Positions 46,101-54,224 are shown, counted from the stretch's first letter. The stretch: DNA of 57,111 nt from Brumimicrobium oceani (GCF_003143775.1 NZ_QFRJ01000003.1:1-57111); one strand, 5' to 3'. The notes: generated from the letters alone by a model not told the origin. Program-made: numbers and translations.

Positions 46101-48260
46101 TGAAGAAGATAAAAAACCAATTGCTCCTAAATCTTCTTGAAACACAAAAGATTCTGAAATGGTGGTATTGCTCGGTTTAAAAATATCTCCTGTATAACAG
46201 CCATTCCCTATTACCATTGGATACTTTCCTGTATTATTCCAATTGGTAGGATCGTCAATATTTTGGTCAAATCCATCACCAGTTGCGTGACCAAAAAAGT
46301 TCATTAACGAAACTCCATTTTCTAAAAGTGAACTCACTTCAGCATTTTGGACTGGGTTAAAGGGATTAGAAGTTGTTTTGAAATAAGAAGTGACATATCC
46401 TCCATAATCAGCTCCTTCTATTGTGTTTTTCATCCCATTCAAATAGGATTGTAATTGCGCCTGTTCGCTGGCAGAAGATCCACCTCCAAAATGTAAGATT
46501 TGCTTTTGCCATTCCCTCTGCTCTTTATTATAAATAGCATTTTGATTTTGTGCAGCATCATAAATTTTAATCTTTGCTAAATACATATTTAACTCTTGAT
46601 CATTTCTTGCAGCCAGCCTTCCTGTTGGGATTTGAGGCTTAAAACTGGAGGAGCCATTCCACTTTCCTGTAATGCATAAATCACTGGAAGGATAGCCGTA
46701 ACTTGGCACTAGATTTAATGAATTTATGTATGCATTTTTCCTTGGAGCGCTTCCTGATGCCGTGAAAGGCTTACTTGCTTCAGAAATTCCTTTTCCTGCA
46801 ATAAATAAAGCTTTAGGCTTAATGGTAGACAGATTATAAATGTGATTAACAGCACGACGTGTTCCCAATATGTGTTTTGGCACTCCTCCACCATATTGCA
46901 TCCAAAGGTCATTCACCTCGCATTTTACAACATTATATGCACCGCCATTTGGTGTAGCTCTGTAATTTGCATATTGATTTACCGAAGCTTGCATTGCTTT
47001 ATTGTATAAAAGAAGATAAGCTCCCTCCACATTTTGCTGACTATAATCAGTGAAAAATCCGTTTCCATTTACCGCAGTTAGGAAGTTAACTTGTTTTACC
47101 TCTGTTTCTGAAGAGACTACCAGTTTTTGATTAGCACCACTTACCGAATTAGGCACAAGCAATTGCCAGATACCGCCATTATTCACCACAGGAATTCTTC
47201 GAGAAATAATATCTCCAAATACGTAAGCAATTGGGTTATTCAAATTATTAGCAGTGATATCTAAACGGCTTTTGGCTTGAGTTCCTGCACTGGGAACTTC
47301 CCATTCAAAATAAGAATCATTGGTCGAAAGTTGACGCGGATATTTAATAGACAAGTAGTTTATAGACTGATAATCTGTTGCTGCACCTTGATCTCCAATT
47401 ATCTTAAAAAAAACATTTGTTGTGCCACTCGAAAGTTCTGAAACCGAAAAGTCCTGATCAACCACTGTTTGCCTATATCCCAAAAAAACTTCATCATGCA
47501 TTACAGCGTGATTCGCTCCCAGCTCCCATCTCAAATGGTGATTTCCTGCACCTGAATAACTTGCATTAGAATTGGCATTTGATTTTGCATGGAACTTTGC
47601 AGCAGGAGCGCCAACACCGGTAAATACATTGGGTGTAGAAACAGGAATCGTTAAGGTGAAATTGGATGCACCGTCGTAATTACTTCCTCCCCAACCTTCT
47701 CCAGCAGAGAAGTAAGAACTGTAGGAGGAATAAGCTGAATATCCTCCATAATAACTAGAGTTGTAATTGATACTGGACTGATCTAAAACATAAGCAGCTG
47801 GAGAGTATACAGAAAAATTTACATCAGTTTCATTAATGAAGCGTTTTGCAGAAGCGGTTGTCCAAGTCAAAAAGTAATATAAAGTATCGCTATAAAGAGA
47901 ATAAGCAGGGTTTCCAATATCGGAAGGCGTATCATAGAGTGTTGAGTCTAGCCAGCCATCATTTTTCTCGGCATAAAACTCTATGTAGTCTCCAACATTT
48001 ATTGCGTTATCGCCATTGTCTTGAATATGTAAAGGCAACTCTTTTTGCTTACCAAAAACCTGCAATTTATTGGCTGCAATGGTGTTAATTGGAACGCCAG
48101 CATTGATTAAAGTTTGATAGGAAATTCTATGAATCCCCGTTTCTGTTACTCCAAACTTGTAATATTTCTGTCCGTAATCTATCCACTCATTTCCATAAGG
48201 TTGAGCCCAAACGACAGAGAAAGTCATGAAAAATGAAAGTAAGCCTAATAGTATTCGCAT
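43116..48260 (-). CDS. Large gingipain-fold (C25) PorU-like protein, putative PorU2
   Basis: A 1714-residue protein with a signal peptide (MRILLGLLSFFMTFSVVWAQ) and PorU-like N-terminal region (EWIDYGQKYYKFGVTETGIH). The C25 domain has His658 in NFFGHATGDG and Cys688 in VIGNGCYTGD, the catalytic pair of gingipain-type peptidases. Several hundred residues of Ig/CARDB-like repeats follow (for example IDLTIQDIFFTPNQIDLSTD), then a sorting-domain-like end: LMNYPNPFSTSTRFVF, IMTVTGRIV, YAWDGRDEFGDPLANGVYLYRL. PorU itself is encoded elsewhere in the window. I recall such proteins being annotated as a putative second PorU; function is untested. A PorV-like gene follows in the operon. Confidence 0.85.
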   Translation of the reverse strand: MRILLGLLSFFMTFSVVWAQPYGNEWIDYGQKYYKFGVTETGIHRISYQTLINAGVPINTIAANKLQVFGKQKELPLHIQDNGDNAINVGDYIEFYAEKNDGWLDSTLYDTPSDIGNPAYSLYSDTLYYFLTWTTASAKRFINETDVNFSVYSPAAYVLDQSSINYNSSYYGGYSAYSSYSSYFSAGEGWGGSNYDGASNFTLTIPVSTPNVFTGVGAPAAKFHAKSNANSNASYSGAGNHHLRWELGANHAVMHDEVFLGYRQTVVDQDFSVSELSSGTTNVFFKIIGDQGAATDYQSINYLSIKYPRQLSTNDSYFEWEVPSAGTQAKSRLDITANNLNNPIAYVFGDIISRRIPVVNNGGIWQLLVPNSVSGANQKLVVSSETEVKQVNFLTAVNGNGFFTDYSQQNVEGAYLLLYNKAMQASVNQYANYRATPNGGAYNVVKCEVNDLWMQYGGGVPKHILGTRRAVNHIYNLSTIKPKALFIAGKGISEASKPFTASGSAPRKNAYINSLNLVPSYGYPSSDLCITGKWNGSSSFKPQIPTGRLAARNDQELNMYLAKIKIYDAAQNQNAIYNKEQREWQKQILHFGGGSSASEQAQLQSYLNGMKNTIEGADYGGYVTSYFKTTSNPFNPVQNAEVSSLLENGVSLMNFFGHATGDGFDQNIDDPTNWNNTGKYPMVIGNGCYTGDIFKPSNTTISESFVFQEDLGAIGFLSSSQLGYASYLNLYTAELYRQMSPDNYGESIGNQINSTIGNLESVNPSFLTEVTAMQMILHGDPVLKLNWHAKPEIDLTIQDIFFTPNQIDLSTDSIAVNVILTNLGKSIVDTFGLTITRGFPNSSVDSIYNLTVPGLNYRDTIEFKMPLQANVGAGINQFTIQADLPSFIQEQYDEFNNNEVKMDYFINIDGIMPVLPYNYAVVPNDSVVLKASTINPIAAFNAYRFEIDTTDLFNSPFRRYAIKSGLGGVKEVFPNEWKKSSNNALSPLVLEDSVVYFWRAAIDSSVLNWTEHSFQYIPNKSGWGQDHFFQFKNGNFNGVSYERPTRERSFAPRLTEISAHVYDNANTQAKQFATLWSVNGQDADYGLCFTTPSFHVGVVDPATQNPWGSFYNGVNANRQYGNVNNGSGCRNRVENYFIFRQNSLGQLQAFENMITNEVPDGHYIIVYTTMRALYSEWQSLYPSLFTTFQNIGATGMSPSAPERAFILIYEKGNPSSAEIVHAQTAGESIVLSNVLTGVAGSGFESSTLIGPAAKWETVYWKQHSKELPTNDSTRMVIKGFDHNKQLQIEIDTIFTSNDSIINFNAILSATDYPYLQLQANYYDNVTLTPAQVDRWHVLYQPLPEAAIDGSNGYVFLPDQGDSLQEGIEMSFAVDVKNISDLEMDSLLVNYWITDRNQVKHPINYQRQDSLRSGEVLRDTVKFLTQGLSGDNTFWMEVNPYNNGVNNQFKDQPELAHFNNVLQIPFTLKQDDINPILDVTFDGQHILNGDIVSPKAEIVISLKDENPFLIMDQDADTTNFGIFLTNPSGEQKRIPFINGNGEQILTWIPANGSDLRFEIIYNAEFEKSGIYELMVQGSDNSGNLSGTKEYRIQFEVVLESSITHLMNYPNPFSTSTRFVFTLTGTEVPEDMIIQIMTVTGRIVREITEDELGLIRIGRNITEYAWDGRDEFGDPLANGVYLYRLKAKINGEDIKHRASGADQHFKKNWGKMYLMR

Positions 48261-48292
48261 AGGGTTCTAGTAGATATTATTAAAATACCGTT

Positions 48293-49378
48293 TTATTTAA
48301 ACCCGAATTTAAGGGAAATTACGTGAGAAAACAAAGCTTCTGATTGATTTCCGATGTTTGTAAAAGCATAATCTAGCGTAATTCCTTTAAGCGTAACCCC
48401 CAGCCCAATGTTAGGTTGGAAAACTAAAGATTCACTATCATCGAAGTTTTTCACATATTGAAAATTATTTACACCAGTTCTAACAGCTACAATATCTCTC
48501 CAAGCGATCTCTAAACCCATTACGGGATCAATGGAAACCACTCCAGACTTCACCAAAGTATTTCTGCGACCATCCGTGGTTATGGCTGCATTTATTTCAG
48601 GAGAAATAGAAATATCTTGCCAACCAATATCGAACTTTCTTTTGGCTGCCAAGATTAAACGTGGCATTGTTAATTCCAAACCGTTTTCAGGAATTTCGTT
48701 TCCAGTTTCCAAGAAAACCTCTTGCATGTCTGAATCTAAATTAAAAATCCAAGCGTTGAAAGTGGAGGTAATATCTCTGGCCATCGCTCCAAAAAACCAT
48801 TTATCGCTGATATGATATTGCATTCCTGCGTCAATTCCAAATCCCCAACTTCTTGCAAAATCTCCAGCACGACGATGAACAACTTTTACCGTTCCACCAA
48901 CGCTCAATCCTTCCACCCCTAGTTCTCTTCCGTAAGAAAATAAGAAACCATAATCTGCAGCGGTAAAAAGGGTAATTCTGTCGTAATCTATATTTCCCTC
49001 GTTGTCGATTAATTGCGTAGTATTTGGAATATCATCCACCCCAAAACGAATTGCAGCAAAACCAATTCCGCTTTTGTCATCGATTTTATGTGCAACACCA
49101 ACGTAATCGTATTTGGCAATTCCAGCGAAGTATTCCGAATGCATTAATCCAACGTCAAATTTATTTTGAACCTTCGTTAAGCCTGCAGGATTCCAGTATA
49201 CAGATGTAACATCATCAACGCCTGCAACAAGTGCATTCCCAAGTCCTAAAGAACGTGCGCCAACACCAATCTGAAGAAATTCGTTCGAATACTTAGGTGC
49301 TATTGTCTCTTCTTGCGCAAAAAATGAATTTTGTAATAGCAGAACAGATAGAGTGATAAACCAAATTTGTTTTTTCAT
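48293..49378 (-). CDS. PorV/PorQ-family outer membrane protein, putative PorV2
   Basis: A 361-residue outer membrane beta-barrel protein. Signal peptide (to about FFAQEE), then the PorV/PorQ signature SNEFLQIGVGARSLGLGNALVAGVDDVTSVYWNPAGLTKVQNKF, and barrel strands up to VISLKFGFK at the end. PorV/PorQ proteins deliver sorting-domain cargo to surface sortases. It is the first gene of an operon with the PorU2-like gene, which starts 32 nt after its stop; the pair mirrors porU-porV elsewhere in the window. A perfect TAAATTTG -7 box lies at 49417-49424 on the minus strand, without a clear TTG upstream. Divergent from pssA. Confidence 0.85.
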   Translation of the reverse strand: MKKQIWFITLSVLLLQNSFFAQEETIAPKYSNEFLQIGVGARSLGLGNALVAGVDDVTSVYWNPAGLTKVQNKFDVGLMHSEYFAGIAKYDYVGVAHKIDDKSGIGFAAIRFGVDDIPNTTQLIDNEGNIDYDRITLFTAADYGFLFSYGRELGVEGLSVGGTVKVVHRRAGDFARSWGFGIDAGMQYHISDKWFFGAMARDITSTFNAWIFNLDSDMQEVFLETGNEIPENGLELTMPRLILAAKRKFDIGWQDISISPEINAAITTDGRRNTLVKSGVVSIDPVMGLEIAWRDIVAVRTGVNNFQYVKNFDDSESLVFQPNIGLGVTLKGITLDYAFTNIGNQSEALFSHVISLKFGFK

Positions 49379-49541
49379 AGTCCATACAATAGCGCAAAAA
49401 TGCGCAAAATATTGTGCAAATTTATAACTTTTATTAACAGCACGATAGAAAATGGCAAAATCAGATTCGTCAATATTCCTCTAAAGAGAATTTCTGATAA
49501 ACCCAATCCAACATTAAAACATTATTTGTTTCTTTGCAACT

Positions 49542-50438
49542 ATGTTTACAGTAGCAAATATTATTACCGGCTTCAACTTGTTGTGTGGAGTTTCAAGTAT
49601 CATCTTCACCTTTTCAGGAAGATTAGAACTAGCAGTTTTGGCAATTATAGCTGGAGCCGTATTTGATTTCTTTGATGGATTTGTCGCCCGAATTTTAAAA
49701 CAACCTAGCGAATTAGGCAAGCAGTTAGATTCCTTAGCTGACTTAATCACATTTGGTGTTGCGCCTGGGTTGATAGTATTTGTGCTACTAATTCTTTCTG
49801 GAGCTTGGGACATTATTTTAGAATCTGGCGGAGGACTCAATGAACTTTGGCTTGATGGAACCATGGGGTTTAGCGTTCAATTATGGGTATCTGTTTTTAT
49901 GAATGATTTAGTAGGAAACAACTCTCCATTTCTTCCAACTCATTTTTATGGTTGGTACAAGGTAATGCCATTCTTCGCTTTATTGATTCCTTTCATGAGC
50001 ATGTTTAGGTTGGCAAAATTCAATTTAGACGAAAGACAAGCAACAGGATTCATAGGGCTTCCAACTCCGGCAAATAGTCTATTTTTCGCTGCTTTCGCCT
50101 TAATGCTTTGGGATGGTTTTGGTCAAGACAATTGGAAAACTGTAGTTTCAATGACACTAATTAAAGATCAAGTTTTACTTACTTTAGTGGTGGTATTCTC
50201 AATTCTGTTGGTATCAGAAATTCCTTTATTTGCCTTAAAGTTCACCACTTTCAAATGGAAAGGAAACGAAATTAGATATTCGTTTTTACTGACTTCATTG
50301 GTGATTATCTTGTTCTTGTGGGCTTGGGCAATTCCAATTATTGTGATTTTATATATTTTGCTTTCGGTGGTGAATAATAAGGTGGGGAGAATTACGAATT
50401 ATGGAACAGCTATGGACGATATAGAAAAAGATCTGTAG
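49542..50438 (+). CDS. pssA: CDP-diacylglycerol--serine O-phosphatidyltransferase
   Basis: A 298-residue inner membrane enzyme making phosphatidylserine, precursor of phosphatidylethanolamine. The CDP-alcohol phosphatidyltransferase motif is complete: Asp45-Gly46-x2-Ala49-Arg50-x8-Gly59-x3-Asp63-x3-Asp67 in FFDGFVARILKQPSELGKQL and the bases after it. About six or more hydrophobic segments follow. The start ATG lies in a short divergent gap from PorV2. Nothing links it functionally to its neighbours. Confidence 0.93.
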   Translation: MFTVANIITGFNLLCGVSSIIFTFSGRLELAVLAIIAGAVFDFFDGFVARILKQPSELGKQLDSLADLITFGVAPGLIVFVLLILSGAWDIILESGGGLNELWLDGTMGFSVQLWVSVFMNDLVGNNSPFLPTHFYGWYKVMPFFALLIPFMSMFRLAKFNLDERQATGFIGLPTPANSLFFAAFALMLWDGFGQDNWKTVVSMTLIKDQVLLTLVVVFSILLVSEIPLFALKFTTFKWKGNEIRYSFLLTSLVIILFLWAWAIPIIVILYILLSVVNNKVGRITNYGTAMDDIEKDL

Positions 50439-50524
50439 ATTGTATCTGCCTATAATTCTACCACTTGCCTAAGAGGATATAAAAAAAGCAGCTCATTGGC
50501 GCAATGTAATAATCATGTTTTTAT

Positions 50525-50573
50525 TTGCACTTTTTTACCGTATATTTGCTTAATCAATGTACTATCATACATT
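50525..50573 (+). promoter_or_regulatory. Promoter and candidate operator of the XRE-toxin-antitoxin operon
   Basis: A perfect -7 box TATATTTG lies at 50541-50548, with a TTG at 50525-50527 only 13 nt upstream (short for the pattern). Downstream, AATGTA-CTATCA-TACATT (50556-50573) is an inverted repeat ending 13 nt before the XRE start, well placed for autorepression by the XRE protein or the antitoxin. Confidence 0.45.
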
Positions 50574-50586
50574 TTAAGGTTGGATT

Positions 50587-50925
50587 ATGACTAAAATCGG
50601 AGATAAAATAACACAATTGCGAAAGCAAAAAGGTTGGTCACAAACAGAGTTGGCTAAACAAATTAGTGCTTCAAGAGAAGCAATAGGAAAGTATGAAAGA
50701 AATGAAGCTCTGCCATCAGTAGAAACGGCTAAAAAAATTGCTAATGCTTTTGGGGTTACACTTGATTTCTTAGTTGATGATGCAACAACTCCATCACTCG
50801 ATAAAGAGACAGTAAAACGTATTAATGATATTCAAGAGATGGATAGCACTACCAAAACTGTGTTATTTAATGTGATTGATACTTACATCCAGCATTTTAA
50901 AACAAAGCAAGCATTTGCTAAATAG
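50587..50925 (+). CDS. XRE-family helix-turn-helix regulator
   Basis: A 112-residue protein with an N-terminal HTH_3 domain (about 5-62): IGDKITQLRKQKGWSQTELA and ISASREAIGKYERNEALPS, with the Q-x-x-L-A turn and the S-x-E recognition pattern intact. The rest (65-112) is helical, probably a dimerisation region. It precedes the second antitoxin by 6 nt and is most likely the repressor of the three-gene operon. The first toxin-antitoxin module in this window has no such regulator. Confidence 0.92.
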   Translation: MTKIGDKITQLRKQKGWSQTELAKQISASREAIGKYERNEALPSVETAKKIANAFGVTLDFLVDDATTPSLDKETVKRINDIQEMDSTTKTVLFNVIDTYIQHFKTKQAFAK

Positions 50926-50931
50926 AAGATT

Positions 50932-51156
50932 ATGGAAGCAGGAAATACATATATCATACATACCGAAAATCAAGAGCAGGCAAACGCCCTGAAAGCTTTT
51001 GTAAAGGCGCTTAAAATGAAATTTGAGGAAGCTGAAGATAAACCCTATAATCCTGATTTTGTCAAAAAGATAAAGCGCAGTAAGAAAGAGTTTCAAGAAG
51101 GAAAATATACTACTGTAAATAAAGATAATTTAGAATCATTTTTAGGACTAAAATGA
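50932..51156 (+). CDS. Antitoxin of a YoeB-type module (copy 2)
   Basis: A 74-residue antitoxin-like protein related to the copy at 41962: MEAGNTYIIHTENQEQANAL, LKMKFEEAEDKPYNPDFVKK, and a C-terminal SKKEFQEGKYTTVNKDN. The shared block PYNPDFVKKI suggests toxin contact, since it is the best-conserved part. The stop overlaps the toxin start by 4 nt (ATGA). It is the middle gene of XRE-antitoxin-toxin. Confidence 0.78.
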   Translation: MEAGNTYIIHTENQEQANALKAFVKALKMKFEEAEDKPYNPDFVKKIKRSKKEFQEGKYTTVNKDNLESFLGLK

Positions 51157-51425
51157 GCTATCAATTAGACTTTTCAGATACAGCTACTAAGGATATTAAA
51201 TCTTTCAGAAAAAGTGGAGATAAGGTCCTCCTTAAAAAACTAAATCGGTTACTCGTTGAAATTATTGAGCATCCTTTTACTGGAACTGGTAAACCCGAAC
51301 AACTTAAACATGATTTTTCTGGTTACTGGTCAAGAAGGATCAACAAAGAACACCGTATTGTTTACGAAGTAATTGAAAAAGAGGATAAGATACTTATTCT
51401 TTCTTTGAAAGGACATTATTGGTAA
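51153..51425 (+). CDS. Txe/YoeB family mRNA interferase toxin (copy 2)
   Basis: A 90-residue YoeB-fold toxin. The motif blocks match copy 1: GKPEQLKHDFSGYWSRRINK and EHRIVYEV, then ILSLKGHYW. Glu49, Arg68, His88 and Tyr89 align with the catalytic residues. The start lies in the antitoxin stop by 4 nt. Both copies appear functional. A GC-rich inverted-repeat region at 51433-51487 follows. Confidence 0.91.
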   Translation: MSYQLDFSDTATKDIKSFRKSGDKVLLKKLNRLLVEIIEHPFTGTGKPEQLKHDFSGYWSRRINKEHRIVYEVIEKEDKILILSLKGHYW

Positions 51426-51432
51426 CAATATA

Positions 51433-51487
51433 CCCAGCGAACGCGAACGGAGTCGCGCACGAGCTGGGGCCTGCAGTACAACTGCAG
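51433..51487. repeat. GC-rich inverted repeats after the toxin gene
   Basis: CCCAGC (51433-51438) pairs with GCTGGG (51463-51468) and CTGCAG occurs twice (51471 and 51482), a hairpin. The stretch is unusually GC-rich for this window and lies between convergent genes. It may end transcription from both sides but lacks T-runs. Confidence 0.4.
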
Positions 51488-51489
51488 AT

Positions 51490-52170
51490 CTACCTAATAT
51501 AAAACACAGCTTCAGATTCTTTAAACCCTGTATTACTATCTTCTAATTCTATCTTTAAAAGAAATACTTCGTCTTTAACTTGATTAATATATACTATAAA
51601 ATCTTCACTAAAGTAATTACCTTTTCCTGTGAAAGTTTTTTCATTTACTCTTGCCTCCCATGATTTCACAGCATATTCTTCGAAAACCCCCATTTCTTCG
51701 GGGTAATGACAGGTTATCCTTGATTTTTCATTTAATCCTGTAAGAAATTGCTCATTAGATTCATCTATGTAAATTGGAGGCATTGCATAGCTGCTAACCT
51801 GAAAAGAATAGTGCCCCAATTGAGGTACATTTTCGGCATCTAATAATCTCCCCACATCAATAGTTACTTTACCAGTATCTAACGGTGTTATTTTAAATAA
51901 TAAAGGCCCGGTGTTATGTTTGCTTCCTTCTATAAATACAATCTTTGCATTTTTAACATCCAAGACTATATCTTCCTTAAAATTGACATTTAACAGCATA
52001 GTATACTCCTGGCCAACAAACAATCTACTTTTTGAATCAATGTTTAATGACGCTTTTGTAATTACGCCCATTTGGTTAATGTTTATTTTAGTCTCTATCT
52101 GTGAAAACAAAAAAACATTTATTCCTAAAAACATTATGATTAATAACATTTGTTTTAATTTAATTTTCAT
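51490..52170 (-). CDS. Secreted hypothetical protein
   Basis: A 226-residue protein with a signal peptide (MKIKLKQMLLIIMFLGINVFLFSQ) and a beta-rich remainder: RLFVGQEYTMLLNV, ITPLDTGKVTIDVGRLL, HYSFQVSSYAMPPIYI. The layout (VGQEYTM, then a G-x-V-T-I pattern) is loosely reminiscent of GldM-type periplasmic domains, but I do not call a family. No sorting domain at the C-terminus (ends FKESEAVFYIR). It is the last of three minus-strand genes with the RHS tip and a membrane protein. Confidence 0.6.
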   Translation of the reverse strand: MKIKLKQMLLIIMFLGINVFLFSQIETKININQMGVITKASLNIDSKSRLFVGQEYTMLLNVNFKEDIVLDVKNAKIVFIEGSKHNTGPLLFKITPLDTGKVTIDVGRLLDAENVPQLGHYSFQVSSYAMPPIYIDESNEQFLTGLNEKSRITCHYPEEMGVFEEYAVKSWEARVNEKTFTGKGNYFSEDFIVYINQVKDEVFLLKIELEDSNTGFKESEAVFYIR

Positions 52171-52215
52171 AGCTCTCTATTTAAAATGCATGTGATTTTT
52201 TAATTATTTTTGATT

Positions 52216-52758
52216 TCATATAATTGAAGTTGTGAATAGGAAATAAGTGATTATTCCAAAAACAAAAGTAATCAAACCTCCTATTAGAGATAACGGAAAC
52301 AGCCATTTAACACTGTTTCTCGTATGTGATATTTTTAATGAAATAAGAATTTCAACTATACCGATAACTCCAACAAATAGTGAAGCATAGCTTATACTAA
52401 AAAACATTACTCCTAAAAGAAAAGTACCAAACATTATCAGTACAATTCCTCCTATAAAAACTAAAGGAAGTCGCCAAGCATTCTGTATCTGATCTTTTCT
52501 TTTAGAGTAAGCAATGTAAACCACAAACCCACCTATACAGACAGAAATAATAGCAGTATAAAAAAACTTTGAATCTGTTTTTAATTGCTCTGTGTAGATG
52601 TCATTGAGTATAAAATAGTAACCCAAAAATATAAAAGCAATACCTCCGACTAGAATCAAGGGCTTTCGCCACTGGTCTGTTCTTGTTTTCTGCCAAAAAT
52701 AAAGAATAAAAAGAACAGCAAAAAAACCTAGAAATAAAAATCCATTTGGTGAAATCAT
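52216..52758 (-). CDS. Membrane protein with three internal repeats, possible immunity protein
   Basis: A 180-residue protein with about six hydrophobic segments. Three copies of a motif stand at even spacing: QWRKPLILVGGIAFIFLGYY, AWRLPLVFIGGIVLIMFGTF and KWLFPLSLIGGLITFVFGII, each a (Arg/Lys)-aromatic-x-Pro-Leu followed by a Gly-Gly helix. A fourth related N-terminal hydrophobic stretch (FLFLGFFAVLFILYF) starts the protein. Nothing in known families comes to mind. It begins 16 nt after the RHS tip on the same strand, the usual place for an immunity protein, but this is inference. Confidence 0.65.
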   Translation of the reverse strand: MISPNGFLFLGFFAVLFILYFWQKTRTDQWRKPLILVGGIAFIFLGYYFILNDIYTEQLKTDSKFFYTAIISVCIGGFVVYIAYSKRKDQIQNAWRLPLVFIGGIVLIMFGTFLLGVMFFSISYASLFVGVIGIVEILISLKISHTRNSVKWLFPLSLIGGLITFVFGIITYFLFTTSII

Positions 52759-52774
52759 TGAAAATTCATTTTAA

Positions 52775-53686
52775 TTACTCTTGCTTTGGTTCTGATTCTA
52801 GATTACCGTTTGATGCTGAACCTCGCAACCCTTTAATCAATGAATTGGTTGTCGCGTTAGTTTTTGCCCCAAGTGTTAAGTCTATACCAAAATCAACAAT
52901 CTCATTCCTAATAATTTCGCCCCCTCTATTAAGTGAATTACTTGTAGCATCTTTATCTCCAAGTTTAAATTCTAAAGCCCCCTTCATATAACCGCTTAAT
53001 AAGTCCGAACCAGTACTAAGAATCTGACCTCCTCCAGGAAAGTACCCTGAGACTTCAGATATTCCATCTAATCCCTTTGATGCATTAAACGCTCCAACAT
53101 CACCCTTCAGTAATCTATCCCATTTGCTTGCATAAATACTTATACCTTGCTTATAGTCTCCTTTTTCGAATGCTTCGGAGGCCATTGAGTTATAGGTGGC
53201 ACTTATGTGATTAGAGCGCTTTGTCATCATATCGCTAACTGAGTTGCTATACTTCGATTCATCATAAGGTTCAAATGCTAAATTCTGTTTATCTACAAAA
53301 TTGACCGAATTAATGTCTGTCCGTCCAATCATTTCCCAGACAACACCATTCGAGGTTTGTTCAACAGCCTTCCAATCATAAACATTTAATACTTTATCAT
53401 CTGTAATCGCACCATAAGAGGCAACATAGATTTTATCTGGATTAGCTTTATCAGGAGTCATTTTAGGCTCTAACCCTTCTAATTCAACAGCGTCCAAAAC
53501 TCTATTTCCACTAAACGCATAAGGTGAATAAAAAGGATATTTACTCGCCAACGGGTCAACACTAAAGAACCTCCCGACTCTTGGGTCGTGCATACGATAT
53601 TTATAATTAACGCTATTTCCCTCGCCTTTTACCTCGTCATCCATTTCCTGACCTTGGAAGCCATAACGGTAAGAACCTAACCCCAA
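52775..53686 (-). CDS. Headless RHS repeat-associated core tip, orphan or truncated
   Basis: A 303-residue frame (TTG start assumed) that opens with the RHS core: [18 protein letters not shown] and [20 protein letters not shown], then [20 protein letters not shown]. In intact RHS proteins this hyperconserved block follows a long YD-repeat shell; here the shell is absent. The C-terminal 230 residues would be the variable tip (for example [40 protein letters not shown]) and match no toxin I know. The frame opens just 4 nt after the tlpA-like stop, with no signal peptide. It is either a displaced tip cassette or a decayed gene; I call it a CDS with doubt. Confidence 0.65.
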   Translation of the reverse strand: MGLGSYRYGFQGQEMDDEVKGEGNSVNYKYRMHDPRVGRFFSVDPLASKYPFYSPYAFSGNRVLDAVELEGLEPKMTPDKANPDKIYVASYGAITDDKVLNVYDWKAVEQTSNGVVWEMIGRTDINSVNFVDKQNLAFEPYDESKYSNSVSDMMTKRSNHISATYNSMASEAFEKGDYKQGISIYASKWDRLLKGDVGAFNASKGLDGISEVSGYFPGGGQILSTGSDLLSGYMKGALEFKLGDKDATSNSLNRGGEIIRNEIVDFGIDLTLGAKTNATTNSLIKGLRGSASNGNLESEPKQE

Positions 53687-53690
53687 AACC

Positions 53691-54185
53691 CTACTTAATC
53701 AATTTCTCAATCTCCACGTGCAATCCAATACCTCTCAGGGCATCTCCTTGTGCGACTATTTTTCCATCTCCATCTATCAAGAATGAATGTGGAATTGAAC
53801 GAACATTATATTTTCTAGTTATCTCTTTTGATTTATCCCAAACGTGGCCTTCCCAATTCAATTTATCTTTAACAATGGCATCTTTCCATGGTTGTTCTTC
53901 TCTATCCAAGGAAACACTTAATACAACAAATCCTTTTCCGTCTGTGAATTTTGAATTCTTGTATTTTTCGTAGGCTTCAACGATATTTGGATTTTCTTTT
54001 CTACACGGTCCGCACCATGAAGCCCAAAAATCAAGTAAAATCACTTTTCCTTTATAATCATCAAGTGCAACCATTTCTCCTTCTGGATTTAATAATGTAA
54101 ATCCAATTGCACGCATTCCATTTTTAGGTTGTGCAAACATCAGGAATGGCAGAAAACCTACGAGGAGTAAAACTATATTCTTCAT
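53691..54185 (-). CDS. TlpA-like thioredoxin-fold disulfide reductase
   Basis: A 164-residue secreted or periplasmic protein. Signal peptide (to about residue 19, FAQP), then a thioredoxin fold with the redox pair in [12 protein letters not shown] (Cys58, Cys61), the cis-Pro loop SIPHSFLID, and [17 protein letters not shown]. This is the AhpC/TSA-TlpA subgroup, acting in periplasmic thiol reduction or cytochrome maturation. The gene ends 4 nt before the RHS fragment. Its start is followed upstream by murA, 39 nt away. Confidence 0.9.
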   Translation of the reverse strand: MKNIVLLLVGFLPFLMFAQPKNGMRAIGFTLLNPEGEMVALDDYKGKVILLDFWASWCGPCRKENPNIVEAYEKYKNSKFTDGKGFVVLSVSLDREEQPWKDAIVKDKLNWEGHVWDKSKEITRKYNVRSIPHSFLIDGDGKIVAQGDALRGIGLHVEIEKLIK

Positions 54186-54224
54186 ATCACTATTTTTGTA
54201 TTTAATTTTGGTTTAGAGCAAGTT

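Noticed and set aside
49514-49864. Minus-strand open frame overlapping pssA
   Set aside because: It is the reverse of the conserved CDP-alcohol transferase motif, so a shadow.
50587-51425. Prophage or integrated plasmid around the XRE gene
   Set aside because: No integrase, attachment sites or phage structural genes; the three genes are explained as a toxin-antitoxin operon.
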